From: Paratractidigestivibacter sp963605405
Lineage (GTDB): Bacteria; Actinomycetota; Coriobacteriia; Coriobacteriales; Atopobiaceae
NCBI GenBank assembly: GCA_963605405.1
Contig: CAVCUP010000002.1
Location: 1-64,000 of the forward strand
Length of the DNA: 64,000 nt
Reading direction: 5' to 3'
Every line of letters begins with the position of its first letter. Position 1 is the stretch's first letter. A program made the translations under genes and the position numbers. This document shows positions 9,069 to 17,361 of this stretch, in pieces. The notes under the pieces are model-generated. The model was not told where the DNA came from. It did no database searches and was given only the letters and a program-made list of their open reading frames with translations.

Positions 9069-11234
9069 ATGAGCGTGGAAAAGCGGGTTTTTAGGGTGGC
9101 TGTGGGCGTTGAGGGGGCGTTCCCGACGGTTTCGGCGGCGCTCGCGGCGACCTGCGAGCAGGTTCCGGACGAGTCGCTGCCGGTCGAGATCCAAATCGCG
9201 CCCGGCGACTACCGTGAGCGCGTCGAGATTCGCCGCCCCAACGTGACCCTGGCCGGCGAGACTGCCGAGAGCGTGCGCATCGTGAGCGGCCTGGGTGCCT
9301 TCATGGAGTCGGGCGACGGCAGCGGGGTCGATGGCAAGCTCGGGACGTTTCGTACGTATACGATGCTCGTGGACGCGGCGGACGTGACGCTGCGGAACCT
9401 GACCATCGAGAACGATGCGGGCGACGGGCGCGAGGTCGGCCAGGGCCTTGCGCTCTACGCCGACGGCGACCGGCTCGTGGTGGACGGCTGCCGCCTGCTC
9501 GGGCATCAAGACACGCTCTTTTGCGGGCCGTTGCCCCCGCGCGAGGTCAAGCCGGGCGGCTTCATCGGGCCTAAACAGTTCGCGCCCCGCGTCGTCGGGC
9601 GTCAGTATTTCCGCCGCAGCCTCATCGAGGGTGACGTCGACTTTATCTTCGGCGGCGGGCGCGCATACTTCGAGGCCTGCGAGATCCGATCGCTCAACCG
9701 CGATATGGACGTCAATGGCTACGTGACCGCGGCGTCCACTCCCGAGGGCGAGCCGCAGGGGTTCGTGTTCCACGGCTGCAGCTTTACGGCGGCCGCGGAC
9801 GTCGCCGACGGCACCGTTTATCTGGGGCGCCCGTGGCGCGAGTTCGCGCAAACGGTGCTTGTGGACTGCTGGATCGGGCCCCACATAAAGACTGAGGGCT
9901 GGTGGGATTGGAACAAGCCGGCGGCTCACGAGGGCAGCTTCTATGCCGCGGGCTCGTTGCACGGGCCGGCTGGCAGCATGGCCGGATGGCCGGACTGGAC
10001 CCATGCGGTCGATCAGGCAGATGTGGAGCGCTTTTCTCGCCGGGCGGTGCTCGCGGGTGACGACGGCTGGGACCCCGAGGGCGGCGAGGGCGACGCGGTT
10101 GAGACCGCCAGCCTTTCCGAAAACGGCCGCACTCTTCACATCGAGAATTACTTCGAGGACGAGGCCGCGCTGCGCCGCCGCTTTGTACGCGACGGGCGCG
10201 GGGCGGCCTTCGCGGGCGGCTCGGCCGACGAGTGGCTCGCCTGGCGTGACCGCTCGCGCGAGCGGCTCGCCGACCTGCTGGGCATCAGCCTCCTCGAGCG
10301 CTGCGATCCCGAGCCCCGCGTGCTCGAGCGGGCGCAGCTCACCGGCGGCATCCTCCGCACAAAGATGGCGATTCTTACCGAGCCGGGCGTTTGGATGCCG
10401 TTCTACTTGCTGGAACCCGCCGATCCCCGCCGCGGCGCGGATGGCCGCGCGCTCTGCTGGATAGCTCCCCATGGGCACCAGGGCGCCGGCAAGGATTCCG
10501 TCGCCGGGGTGCTCGGCGTGCCCGCGGCCGACGACGCCGTGCGCCGCTTCAACTACGACTACGGCCTGCGCCTCGCGCGCATGGGCTACGTGGTCGCGTG
10601 TCCCGACGCGCGCGGCTGGGGAGAGCGCCGCGATTGGAAGGGCCACGGCGACGACGAACAGCTCTATCTGCGCGGGACCTGCGCCAACCAGGCAAAGATG
10701 GCCGAGCCGTTGGGTCTCTCGGTCGCGGGCCTCAACACCTGGGACCTGATGCGGCTCGTGGACTATTTGGGCGCGCGCGGCGACATCTGTATGGATGAGC
10801 TCGGTTGCTTCGGGTTTTCCGGCGGGGGAGAGCAGACGCTCTATCTCGCGGCGCTCGACCCGCGCGTAAAGAAGGCCTTTATCTCCGGCTACTTGTACGG
10901 ATATGCCGACGCGCTGCTGCATCTCAACGGCAACTGCGCCTGCAACTACGCGCCCGGGCTCTGGCGCCTCTTCGATATGGGCGACATCGCCTCGCTCATC
11001 GCGCCGCGTCCTCTGCTGGTCCAGAGCTGCGAAGAGGACCACCTTAACGGGTCGCGCGGCCTTGCGAACGTGGAGGAGCAGCTCGACATCGTCGGCGCGG
11101 CCTACGACCTTTTGGGCCGCGGCGAGAACCTTGCGCACGAGGTCTGCCCCGGCGGCCACCACCTCGGCGTGTTCAACCTGGAACAAGAAGTCGCCTGGCT
11201 CGATGGGCAGGCGAGAAAGGGAGAAGAACGATGA
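9069..11234 (+). CDS. Fusion of pectin methylesterase (CE8) and alpha/beta-hydrolase esterase
   Basis: A 721-aa two-domain protein. Residues about 1-300 are a pectinesterase beta-helix with GQGLAL, GHQDT (D148), GDVDFIFG (D191) and LGRPWR (R254), matching the two catalytic aspartates and the arginine of the family. Residues about 370-715 are an alpha/beta hydrolase of the acetyl-esterase/abhydrolase_7 kind, with the oxyanion-region APHGHQG, nucleophile motif GFSGGG (S584) and late His in GGHHLG (H697/H698). The likely role is removal of methyl esters and acetyl groups from imported pectin fragments; acetyl specificity is inference. No signal peptide is seen. ATG 9069 follows AGGGGG. Its stop overlaps the start of the GDSL esterase gene. 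Confidence 0.85.
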   Translation: MSVEKRVFRVAVGVEGAFPTVSAALAATCEQVPDESLPVEIQIAPGDYRERVEIRRPNVTLAGETAESVRIVSGLGAFMESGDGSGVDGKLGTFRTYTMLVDAADVTLRNLTIENDAGDGREVGQGLALYADGDRLVVDGCRLLGHQDTLFCGPLPPREVKPGGFIGPKQFAPRVVGRQYFRRSLIEGDVDFIFGGGRAYFEACEIRSLNRDMDVNGYVTAASTPEGEPQGFVFHGCSFTAAADVADGTVYLGRPWREFAQTVLVDCWIGPHIKTEGWWDWNKPAAHEGSFYAAGSLHGPAGSMAGWPDWTHAVDQADVERFSRRAVLAGDDGWDPEGGEGDAVETASLSENGRTLHIENYFEDEAALRRRFVRDGRGAAFAGGSADEWLAWRDRSRERLADLLGISLLERCDPEPRVLERAQLTGGILRTKMAILTEPGVWMPFYLLEPADPRRGADGRALCWIAPHGHQGAGKDSVAGVLGVPAADDAVRRFNYDYGLRLARMGYVVACPDARGWGERRDWKGHGDDEQLYLRGTCANQAKMAEPLGLSVAGLNTWDLMRLVDYLGARGDICMDELGCFGFSGGGEQTLYLAALDPRVKKAFISGYLYGYADALLHLNGNCACNYAPGLWRLFDMGDIASLIAPRPLLVQSCEEDHLNGSRGLANVEEQLDIVGAAYDLLGRGENLAHEVCPGGHHLGVFNLEQEVAWLDGQARKGEER

Positions 11235-11893
11235 AGAAGAACCTCGGCGAGCTCACCATCTGCTGCTTCGGCGATTCGACCACCTGGGGAGACAACGGCA
11301 CCGGCGAGGGCGGGCCGACCATTAGCTGGACCTCGCACTTGGGCGCGCTGCTCGACGGCGCGACGGTGGAGAACTTCGGCGTCAAGGGCTCGCGCCTGGC
11401 CATCAAGGCCGACCGCGACGACTCCTTCGTTGAGCGCCTGGACGGCATCGACGCGGACGCCGACGTCTACGTGCTCTTCGGCGGCGTGAACGACTTCAGC
11501 CGCAACGTGCCGCTGGGCCAGATGGGGTCGGCGGATACCCACGAGTTCTACGGCGCGCTCGATTACCTCGTACGCACCATCACGGCCCGCTCGCCCGAGG
11601 CGCGGCTCGTGGTCATGACGCCGTGCAAGACCTCCGGCATCGTCGCCAAGGACATCCCCGGCAGCTTCGAGGAGAACCACCTCGGCCTCACGCAGGAGCC
11701 CTACGTGAACGCGGTGCGCGAGGTCGCGGACCGCTATTCGCTGCCTGTGATCGACCTGTACGCCGGCAGCGGAATCTCGCCCTTCTTACCGGAGCACCGC
11801 GAGCGTTACATGCCTGACGGCCTCCACTACTCGCCGGCCGGCTACGAGCGCCTCGCGCACCGCATCGCCGCCGGCCTCCGCGCGATCCTATAG
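11231..11893 (+). CDS. GDSL/SGNH esterase, rhamnogalacturonan-acetylesterase-like
   Basis: A 220-aa SGNH hydrolase. The four blocks are visible: FGDSTTWG with nucleophile S16, a glycine before the middle region, FGGVNDF with the oxyanion asparagine, and DGLHYS with the Asp/His pair near the C-terminus. Size and order fit single-domain bacterial carbohydrate esterases such as rhamnogalacturonan acetylesterases. No signal peptide is present. ATG 11231 overlaps the preceding TGA (ATGA), so translation is probably coupled to the CE8 fusion gene, and both would act on acylated pectin. Lysophospholipase or thioesterase activity is possible in this fold but less likely in this operon. Confidence 0.82.
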   Translation: MKKNLGELTICCFGDSTTWGDNGTGEGGPTISWTSHLGALLDGATVENFGVKGSRLAIKADRDDSFVERLDGIDADADVYVLFGGVNDFSRNVPLGQMGSADTHEFYGALDYLVRTITARSPEARLVVMTPCKTSGIVAKDIPGSFEENHLGLTQEPYVNAVREVADRYSLPVIDLYAGSGISPFLPEHRERYMPDGLHYSPAGYERLAHRIAAGLRAIL

Positions 11894-11942
11894 TCGCCCG
11901 ATTCGCCTCGAATGGGTGGTGCGCCCCGAAAAACGCGTCGTT

Positions 11943-12235
11943 CAGTAATCGGCATGCCGCTCGCGCCCTGGATTGTCGCCGCCCAGTAACCGAGAAGCCC
12001 TTCTCGCCCTGGATTGTCGTCGCCCAGTAACCGAGAAGCCCTTCCCGCCCCGGATTGTCGTCGCCCAGTAACCGACCGTTACTGGGCGACGCGCTATTGG
12101 GGCTCTGCAGCCTCTTTCGTTACTGGGCGGCGTGATATTGGGGCGCGGCGGCCTTCTCCGTTACTGCGCGACGCGCTTTCAGGGCGCGGCTCGCGGCTCC
12201 ATTACTGGTCGGCACGCCTTTTAGGGCGTGTCCCG
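11943..12235. repeat. Mirror-image array of 41-bp units (copy 3)
   Basis: Four direct units have CAGTAA at 11943, 11984, 12025 and 12066, exactly 41 bp apart. Four inverted units follow with TTACTG at 12079, 12120, 12161 and 12202, again exactly 41 bp apart. Unit cores read about GGATTGTCGTCGCCCAGTAA and the spacers vary. The architecture is the same as at 4940-5335. Apart from this array and the promoter at 12381, the 593-bp gap 11894-12486 holds nothing I can recognise. Confidence 0.92.
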
Positions 12236-12380
12236 TCTAAGGGACAGGCCGGGCGCCCGCACCCCGTGCTTCTTTCCAATGCCAACGAGTCCTCACGACC
12301 CATCTGCGGTCCCGCCCTGCCGACCGTTTGCGGCAAAATCTCCGCCGCTCGGAAATTCTTTAAGTGATCGACAACCAACT

Positions 12381-12417
12381 AAACCGGTTTACGGTATAGT
12401 ACGGGTTAACGTTCACC
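12381..12417 (+). promoter_or_regulatory. Promoter of the second GPH transporter carrying both LacI-type operators
   Basis: The 10-bp palindrome AAACCGGTTT (palindrome II, 12381-12390) precedes a -10 TATAGT (12395-12400) and would fill the spacer between -35 and -10. GGTTAACGTTCACC (palindrome I, 12404-12417) follows directly and covers the likely transcription start. Palindrome II otherwise occurs at the dhuD and first lacI promoters, and palindrome I at uxaC and the first GPH gene. Two different LacI-family proteins can therefore be expected to control this one promoter. Confidence 0.72.
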
Positions 12418-12486
12418 TTCACGTAGGTCGCAACGGAAGGAACCGGGCTCACTAGGCTGGGCCTGGAAGGAAAGAGAGGATCGCAC

Positions 12487-14076
12487 ATGGAACAAAAGGA
12501 ACGCAAGATCACGCTCCTGAACCGTCTTGGCTACGGTTCGGGCAACCTGGTGGGCTCCGGCGCACTTGCCATCTCGGCCGCCTGGCTCGTCATCTTCTAC
12601 ACGCAGTACGCCGGCCTCTCGATGGGCGAGGCCACGTTCATCTACTCGTTCGCCCTGCTCGCGGACATGTTCATGAACCCCATCGCCGGCTTCATCACCG
12701 ACGCGTTCAACAATACCAAGCTCGGCCGTAAGTTCGGCCGCCGCCGTTTCTTCATCCTGCTCGCCGTTCCGGTCCTCGGCGTTCTGAACCCGCTCATGTG
12801 GATCGTCGTGCCCAACGGCTTTGCGTACTACTTCGTGATTTACCTGATCTACAACCTCATGTACACGATGGTCATGATCCCCTACGACGCCCTGCCCGCC
12901 GAGATGACCACCGACTTCGAGGAGCGCACCTATCTCTCTGGCCTCCGCTCCATCTTCGGCAAGATCGCCAACTTCCTCACCGCCGCCGTCCCGGGCATCT
13001 TCTTTGGCGTCTTCGGCAACTCCAACCCGCAGGCGTTCTTCGTCATGGGCTGCGCGTTCGGCGTGCTCATGGGCGGCGCTATGCTCATCGTCTACCTGAC
13101 CACCTGGGAGCGCCCGGTCGACGAGACTACCATGGAGAAGGTCGAGTCCCCGGCCGAGGCCATCAAGAAGCTCTTTACCGACATCTTCTCGACCATCCGC
13201 ATCAAGACCTTCCGCAACCTGCTCGGCATGTACCTCTTCGGCTTCGGCGCCGAGTGGCTCTTCAACTCCACCTTCGCCTACTTCGTCATGTACGTCCTCG
13301 GGCTCGAGAAGGCCAACGCCTCCGCCTGGCAGTCCATGAGCTCCATCCTGCAGCTCATCTCCACGCTCGTCGTTATGGGCATCGTCGCAAAGAAGGGCTT
13401 CCGCAAGCCCTACATGATCGCTGAGGGCGTTGTCATCTCCGCCGTCATCGCCTACGTGCTCTGCGGCGTCTTCCACGTCGACGCCGCCTCCGCCGCCGGT
13501 GCGGCCGGCATCACCGCCATCGTCGTCGTCTTCGGCCTCGGTACCGGCGCCGTGTACTACATCCCCTGGCAGACCTACCTGTTCGTCGCCGACGTCGACG
13601 AGGTCGTCACCGGCCGTCGCCGCGAGGGCACCTTCTCGGCCGCCATGCACCTCTGCGGCAAGCTCATGAACTCCGCCGTCGTCGCCATCCTCGGTATGTG
13701 GCTCCAGTTCAACGGCTACGTCTCCGGCACCTCCGGCGACATCACCCAGCCCGCTTCCGTGACCACCGCCATCCTGCAGATCATGGTCGTCGGCATCTGC
13801 GGTCTGACCTTCCTGGGCCTGCTCTCCGCCAAGTTCATGAAGCTCGACCGCGACACCGACCTCATCGTCCAGCAGGAGTGCAAGCGCATCGCCGAGGGCG
13901 GCCGCATGGAGGACGTCGACCCCGAGGTCAAGCGCGTCTGCGAGGAGCTCTCTGGCGTCCAGTACGAGATCTGCTTCGGCCACAACACCATCGGCTACCA
14001 CACCCCCGAGGAGCTCGAGGTCATCAAGCGCGAGCTTCCTGAGCGCGAGAAGCTCTGCTTCGGCGCCGCCAAGTAA
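12487..14076 (+). CDS. GPH-family sugar symporter (second copy)
   Basis: A 529-aa GPH/MelB-like carrier with about 12 membrane segments and the family motif FITDAFNN followed by LGRKFGRRRFF (about residues 73-96). It is a close paralogue of the carrier at 5515: same organisation, same KRVCEEL-type cytoplasmic tail and a matching CFGHNTIGY motif near the C-terminus. It probably imports unsaturated or rhamnogalacturonan-type oligosaccharides, since the next gene encodes a GH105 hydrolase. ATG 12487 has AGAGAGGA upstream. It is the first gene of the operon running to 17053. Confidence 0.85.
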   Translation: MEQKERKITLLNRLGYGSGNLVGSGALAISAAWLVIFYTQYAGLSMGEATFIYSFALLADMFMNPIAGFITDAFNNTKLGRKFGRRRFFILLAVPVLGVLNPLMWIVVPNGFAYYFVIYLIYNLMYTMVMIPYDALPAEMTTDFEERTYLSGLRSIFGKIANFLTAAVPGIFFGVFGNSNPQAFFVMGCAFGVLMGGAMLIVYLTTWERPVDETTMEKVESPAEAIKKLFTDIFSTIRIKTFRNLLGMYLFGFGAEWLFNSTFAYFVMYVLGLEKANASAWQSMSSILQLISTLVVMGIVAKKGFRKPYMIAEGVVISAVIAYVLCGVFHVDAASAAGAAGITAIVVVFGLGTGAVYYIPWQTYLFVADVDEVVTGRRREGTFSAAMHLCGKLMNSAVVAILGMWLQFNGYVSGTSGDITQPASVTTAILQIMVVGICGLTFLGLLSAKFMKLDRDTDLIVQQECKRIAEGGRMEDVDPEVKRVCEELSGVQYEICFGHNTIGYHTPEELEVIKRELPEREKLCFGAAK

Positions 14077-14101
14077 CAGCACCGCCATATAGTCAGTCTC
14101 T

Positions 14102-14134
14102 GAGGGCGGGGTCGCGAGCCGCGGCCCCGCCCTC
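14102..14134 (+). other. Intercistronic hairpin between the second GPH gene and GH105
   Basis: GAGGGCGGGGTCGCG pairs with the inverted CGCGGCCCCGCCCTC about four bases later. No T run follows and the GH105 ribosome site comes directly after. It probably affects mRNA processing or stability rather than termination. Confidence 0.5.
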
Positions 14135-14157
14135 GGTCAATAAGGAGAGGAATCATC

Positions 14158-15402
14158 ATGGGGAACCAGATTCTGGACACCTACATCGCCCAGCTCGTGG
14201 AGAACTCCACGCCGCAGGCGCCCGCGTGGAACATCGAGAAGATCCGCGCCGGCAAGGAGAACACCTGGAACTACATCGACGGCTGCATGATCAAGGCCCT
14301 GATCGAGCTCAACGAGATCACCGGTGAGGACCGCTACCTGGAGTTCGCCGATAGCTACATCGACTTCTTCGTCCAGGACGACGGCACCATCAAGCACTAT
14401 GACCCGCTCGAGTACAACCTCGACAACGTCAACGCCGGCAAGACCCTCTATCGCCTCTACGAGATCACCGGCAAGGAGAAGTACCGCCTGGCCATGGACA
14501 CGATCTATAGCCAGCTCGAGCGCCAGCCCCGCACCAAGGAGGGCGTCTTCTGGCACAAGGCCGTCTACCCCAACCAGATCTGGCTTGACGGCATGTACAT
14601 GGCTCAGCCGTTCTACATGCAGTACGAGCTCTCGTTCCACAACCGCCGCGCCTGCTCGGACTCCTTCCACATGTTCCAGGTTGTCCGCGACCTCATGCGC
14701 AACGAGAAGAACGGCCTGTACTACCACGCCTACGACTCTTCCAAGAAGCAGTTCTGGTGCGACCCGGTGACGGGCCTCTCGCAGAACTTCTGGCTGCGCG
14801 CCGAGGGTTGGTTCGCCATGGCCCTTATCGACACCTGGGAGCTCATGCCGCCCTCGATGTCCGCCGAGAAGGACGGCCTGCGCGAGATGTTCGTCGACCT
14901 CATCGACTCCATGCTGCCCTACCAGGACGAGAAGACCGGCATGTGGCACCAGGTCATCAACCTGCCGAACATCGCCCCGAACTACCTCGAGGAGTCCGGC
15001 AGCGCAATCTTTGCCAACGCCATCATGAAGGGCTGCCGCCTGGGCGTCCTGCCTGAGCGCTACTACGAGTACGGCCGCCGCGCCTTCGACGGCGTCTGCG
15101 AGACCTGCCTCTCCGAGAAGGACGGCCAGCTCGCGCTCGACAACATTTGCCTGGTCGCGGGCCTTGGCAACGCCACCCACCGCGAGGGCACCTTCGACTA
15201 CTACATGCGCGAGCCCATCGTCAAGAACGACGCCAAGGGCGTGGCCCCGCTGGTCCTGGCCTACATCGAGACCATGAAGCACGACAAGCTCGCCGGCGCC
15301 TGCGACCCCATGAGCCCGGCCGGCTGCTGCTCCATTGAGGACCCCTGGGGCGGCTATACCCCCGGCATCAACGCGGACAAGTCCGCCAAGGGGCTGGGCT
15401 AG
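14158..15402 (+). CDS. GH105 unsaturated uronyl/rhamnogalacturonyl hydrolase (YteR/YesR-like)
   Basis: A 414-aa (alpha/alpha)6-barrel hydrolase that removes the unsaturated uronic acid left at the non-reducing end by pectate or rhamnogalacturonan lyases. Aspartates D89 (in LDNVNAGK) and D144 (in IWLDGMYM) align with the two catalytic aspartates of Bacillus YteR by position and context. GVFWHK and FWLRAEGW are further family blocks. There is no signal peptide, so it acts on imported lyase products. The released unsaturated uronate rearranges spontaneously to the substrate of DhuI/DhuD (28216-29843). ATG 14158 follows AAGGAGAGGA. No lyase is encoded in the window, so lyase products may come from other community members or other loci. 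Confidence 0.9.
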   Translation: MGNQILDTYIAQLVENSTPQAPAWNIEKIRAGKENTWNYIDGCMIKALIELNEITGEDRYLEFADSYIDFFVQDDGTIKHYDPLEYNLDNVNAGKTLYRLYEITGKEKYRLAMDTIYSQLERQPRTKEGVFWHKAVYPNQIWLDGMYMAQPFYMQYELSFHNRRACSDSFHMFQVVRDLMRNEKNGLYYHAYDSSKKQFWCDPVTGLSQNFWLRAEGWFAMALIDTWELMPPSMSAEKDGLREMFVDLIDSMLPYQDEKTGMWHQVINLPNIAPNYLEESGSAIFANAIMKGCRLGVLPERYYEYGRRAFDGVCETCLSEKDGQLALDNICLVAGLGNATHREGTFDYYMREPIVKNDAKGVAPLVLAYIETMKHDKLAGACDPMSPAGCCSIEDPWGGYTPGINADKSAKGLG

Positions 15403-15403
15403 C

Positions 15404-16330
15404 ATGTGCGCCTGCGTGAGCGATAACGGCGCGGCCGCCGTTGCGGCCATCGGCGGCGCGCCTGCCTTCAACGTCGGCGTGCGCCTACACGACCTGCCCG
15501 AGGGCTCGGTCGAGAAGCGCATCCTCATGGCCGGTGAGCTGGGCTTTACCTGCATCCAGCTGCCGAGCAAGGTCGTCTACACGAGCTACGGCATCGACCG
15601 CACCGGTCTTGACGAGGACCTCGCGGCGCGACTCCGCACGGCCCTCGACGAGGCGGGCGTTCACGTGGCGGTCTTCGGCTGCTACAAGAACCTCGCCACG
15701 CCGGATGCGGCCCAGCTTGCCGAGGCGCTCGAAGATTACCGCGCCTGCACGCGCTTCGCGGCCATGCTCGGCGGCTGCCCCGTCGGCACCGAGACCGGAC
15801 GCCCCAACGCCGGCAACAAGGTGGCCGACGACCGCTTCGAGCCCGCGGCGATGGACGCCTTCTGCGGCGGCCTCGCCAGCGCCTGCGAACTCGCCGAGGC
15901 CGCGGGCGTGCCGCTGCTTATCGAGCCGGGCTGGAACGAGGTCGTGAACACTCCCGAGCGTTGCCGAGAGGCACTCGACCGCGTCGACTCCGCCGCGCTC
16001 GGCGTGATCTACGATCCGGTGTCGCTCCTGCACCCCACCGTGACCACGCAGTCGGCCGACGTCGTGGCCCGCATGCTCGAGCTCAACGGCGACGCGATCC
16101 GCGTGCTTCACGCCAAGGACTACGAGGTCGTGGATAATGAGGACTCGGACGGCTGGTGCGACGGCTCCGGTAGTCGCCTTGTGTGCCACGGCGCCGGCGA
16201 GACGGGTGCCTTCGACTTCGTGCCTCTTGCCAGCTGGGCGCGCGCGACGCGCCCCGGCATCGATTGCGTTATCGAGAACTCGACGCCCGCCACGAACGTC
16301 GCCTGCCGCGACTACCTGCTTGGACTTTAA
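15404..16330 (+). CDS. Sugar phosphate isomerase/epimerase-like TIM-barrel protein
   Basis: A 308-aa xylose-isomerase-like TIM barrel (AP_endonuc_2 family). Likely metal ligands are the Glu in LLIEPGW, Asp in VIYDPV, His in VLHAKDY and Glu in CVIENS, in the order expected of the family. The open frame extends into the GH105 gene, but ATG 15404 lies one base after the GH105 stop and gives a sensible N-terminus, so coupling is likely. The substrate is unknown; a uronate, rhamnose-derived sugar or keto-acid epimerase role fits the operon. I do not assign a specific reaction. Confidence 0.75.
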   Translation: MCACVSDNGAAAVAAIGGAPAFNVGVRLHDLPEGSVEKRILMAGELGFTCIQLPSKVVYTSYGIDRTGLDEDLAARLRTALDEAGVHVAVFGCYKNLATPDAAQLAEALEDYRACTRFAAMLGGCPVGTETGRPNAGNKVADDRFEPAAMDAFCGGLASACELAEAAGVPLLIEPGWNEVVNTPERCREALDRVDSAALGVIYDPVSLLHPTVTTQSADVVARMLELNGDAIRVLHAKDYEVVDNEDSDGWCDGSGSRLVCHGAGETGAFDFVPLASWARATRPGIDCVIENSTPATNVACRDYLLGL

Positions 16331-16369
16331 GCAGAGACTTTATAGGCAAAGAGAAAGGACCTGTGCGTT

Positions 16370-17053
16370 TTGAAACCCCTGCTCGTTACCAAGTACGAAG
16401 AGGAAGCCATCGACTGGGGCCACACGGCGCTTCGCTACGCGATCTACGTTGTGGGACTCTTCTGTATCTCGACGGGCACGGTGCTTCAGACCGCGTCCGG
16501 CCTGGGCGTCGCGTCGCTCACCTGCTTCGCGACCTTTGCCGCTCGCGTTACGGGGACAACGCTCGGTTTCATGATCGCGCTGACCTATGCGATCTACATC
16601 GGCTGCCAAGCCCTTATCCTGCGCCGTCGCTTTCAGGCCAGGATCCTGCTCGAGATGGTCTTCGCTTTCTCGATGGGCTACCTGGTGGATCTGATTGCGT
16701 CGTTTATCACCGTGAGTCCGCAGGGCATCGTGGCACAGGTCGTATGCATGTGCTGCGCGCTGGTCATCACCGCGTTCGGGGCATCTCTCATGGTCGACAT
16801 GGAGATTGTCCCGAACGCGCCCGACGGCCTCGTGCAGGTCGCGAGTGAGGCCCTGGGCACGACGTTCGGCAACGTGAAGGTCGTCTTTGACGTGAGTCAC
16901 GTGGCCGCGTCCATCATCGGGTCGCTGCTGCTCTTCGGCGACATCTCTGGCTTCGGCCTCACCACCATTGTGTCCGCGCTGTTCCTCGGGCGGATTATCA
17001 ACGTGATTATGGGGACTGTGGGGGAGCGCGCTCAGGCGGCGGTCTGGGCGTAG
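16370..17053 (+). CDS. YczE/YitT-like integral membrane protein
   Basis: A 227-aa membrane protein with about five or six hydrophobic segments. The N-terminal pattern (IYVVGLFCISTGTVL then ASGLGVASL) and the later ASLMVDMEIVPNAPDG stretch are characteristic of the YczE/YyaS family, whose function is poorly known. The start is probably TTG 16370 with AAAGGA about ten bases upstream, unusual for this window. It lies 39 bp after the epimerase gene and seems to be the last gene of that operon. A role in export or uptake of a small molecule is speculation. Confidence 0.7.
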   Translation: MKPLLVTKYEEEAIDWGHTALRYAIYVVGLFCISTGTVLQTASGLGVASLTCFATFAARVTGTTLGFMIALTYAIYIGCQALILRRRFQARILLEMVFAFSMGYLVDLIASFITVSPQGIVAQVVCMCCALVITAFGASLMVDMEIVPNAPDGLVQVASEALGTTFGNVKVVFDVSHVAASIIGSLLLFGDISGFGLTTIVSALFLGRIINVIMGTVGERAQAAVWA

Positions 17054-17361
17054 GACGCGGAGACGGCGTTTCGAGTGGTGGGCTTTGCACGTTAAAGCGG
17101 CGCTTGGGCGCCTAAATCGAAGGATTTCACCGTTTGCATCACACTTTTTCGGGATTCTGCGTGGTCCGAACGGGATTTTGGCGCCCTGGGCGCGGTTTGC
17201 GGCCGTGCTCGGGGCGTCTTTCTTTACGTTTGCCCAGTTGAGGCATCAAAATCTATGCATAAATACCTTAATAAAACGCGCAGAACCTCGAAATTATGAT
17301 CAGGCTGTGGCCCGGCGGGCGCTATTGTGCCAAAAACGGAACAGGGACCCCTTCGCCCCGT
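17054..17361. other. Intergenic region between convergent genes, no gene seen
   Basis: 308 bp between the YczE-like gene and the end of the AraC gene on the other strand. It is somewhat AT-richer than its surroundings (around 17240-17300). I see no convincing terminator, RNA gene or copy of the repeat families found elsewhere. Short open frames here lack ribosome sites and recognisable products. Confidence 0.5.

Noticed and set aside
4940..12235. The 41-bp arrays as CRISPR arrays
   Set aside because: Units are degenerate, the second half of each array is inverted relative to the first, spacers are partly conserved, and no cas genes are present.
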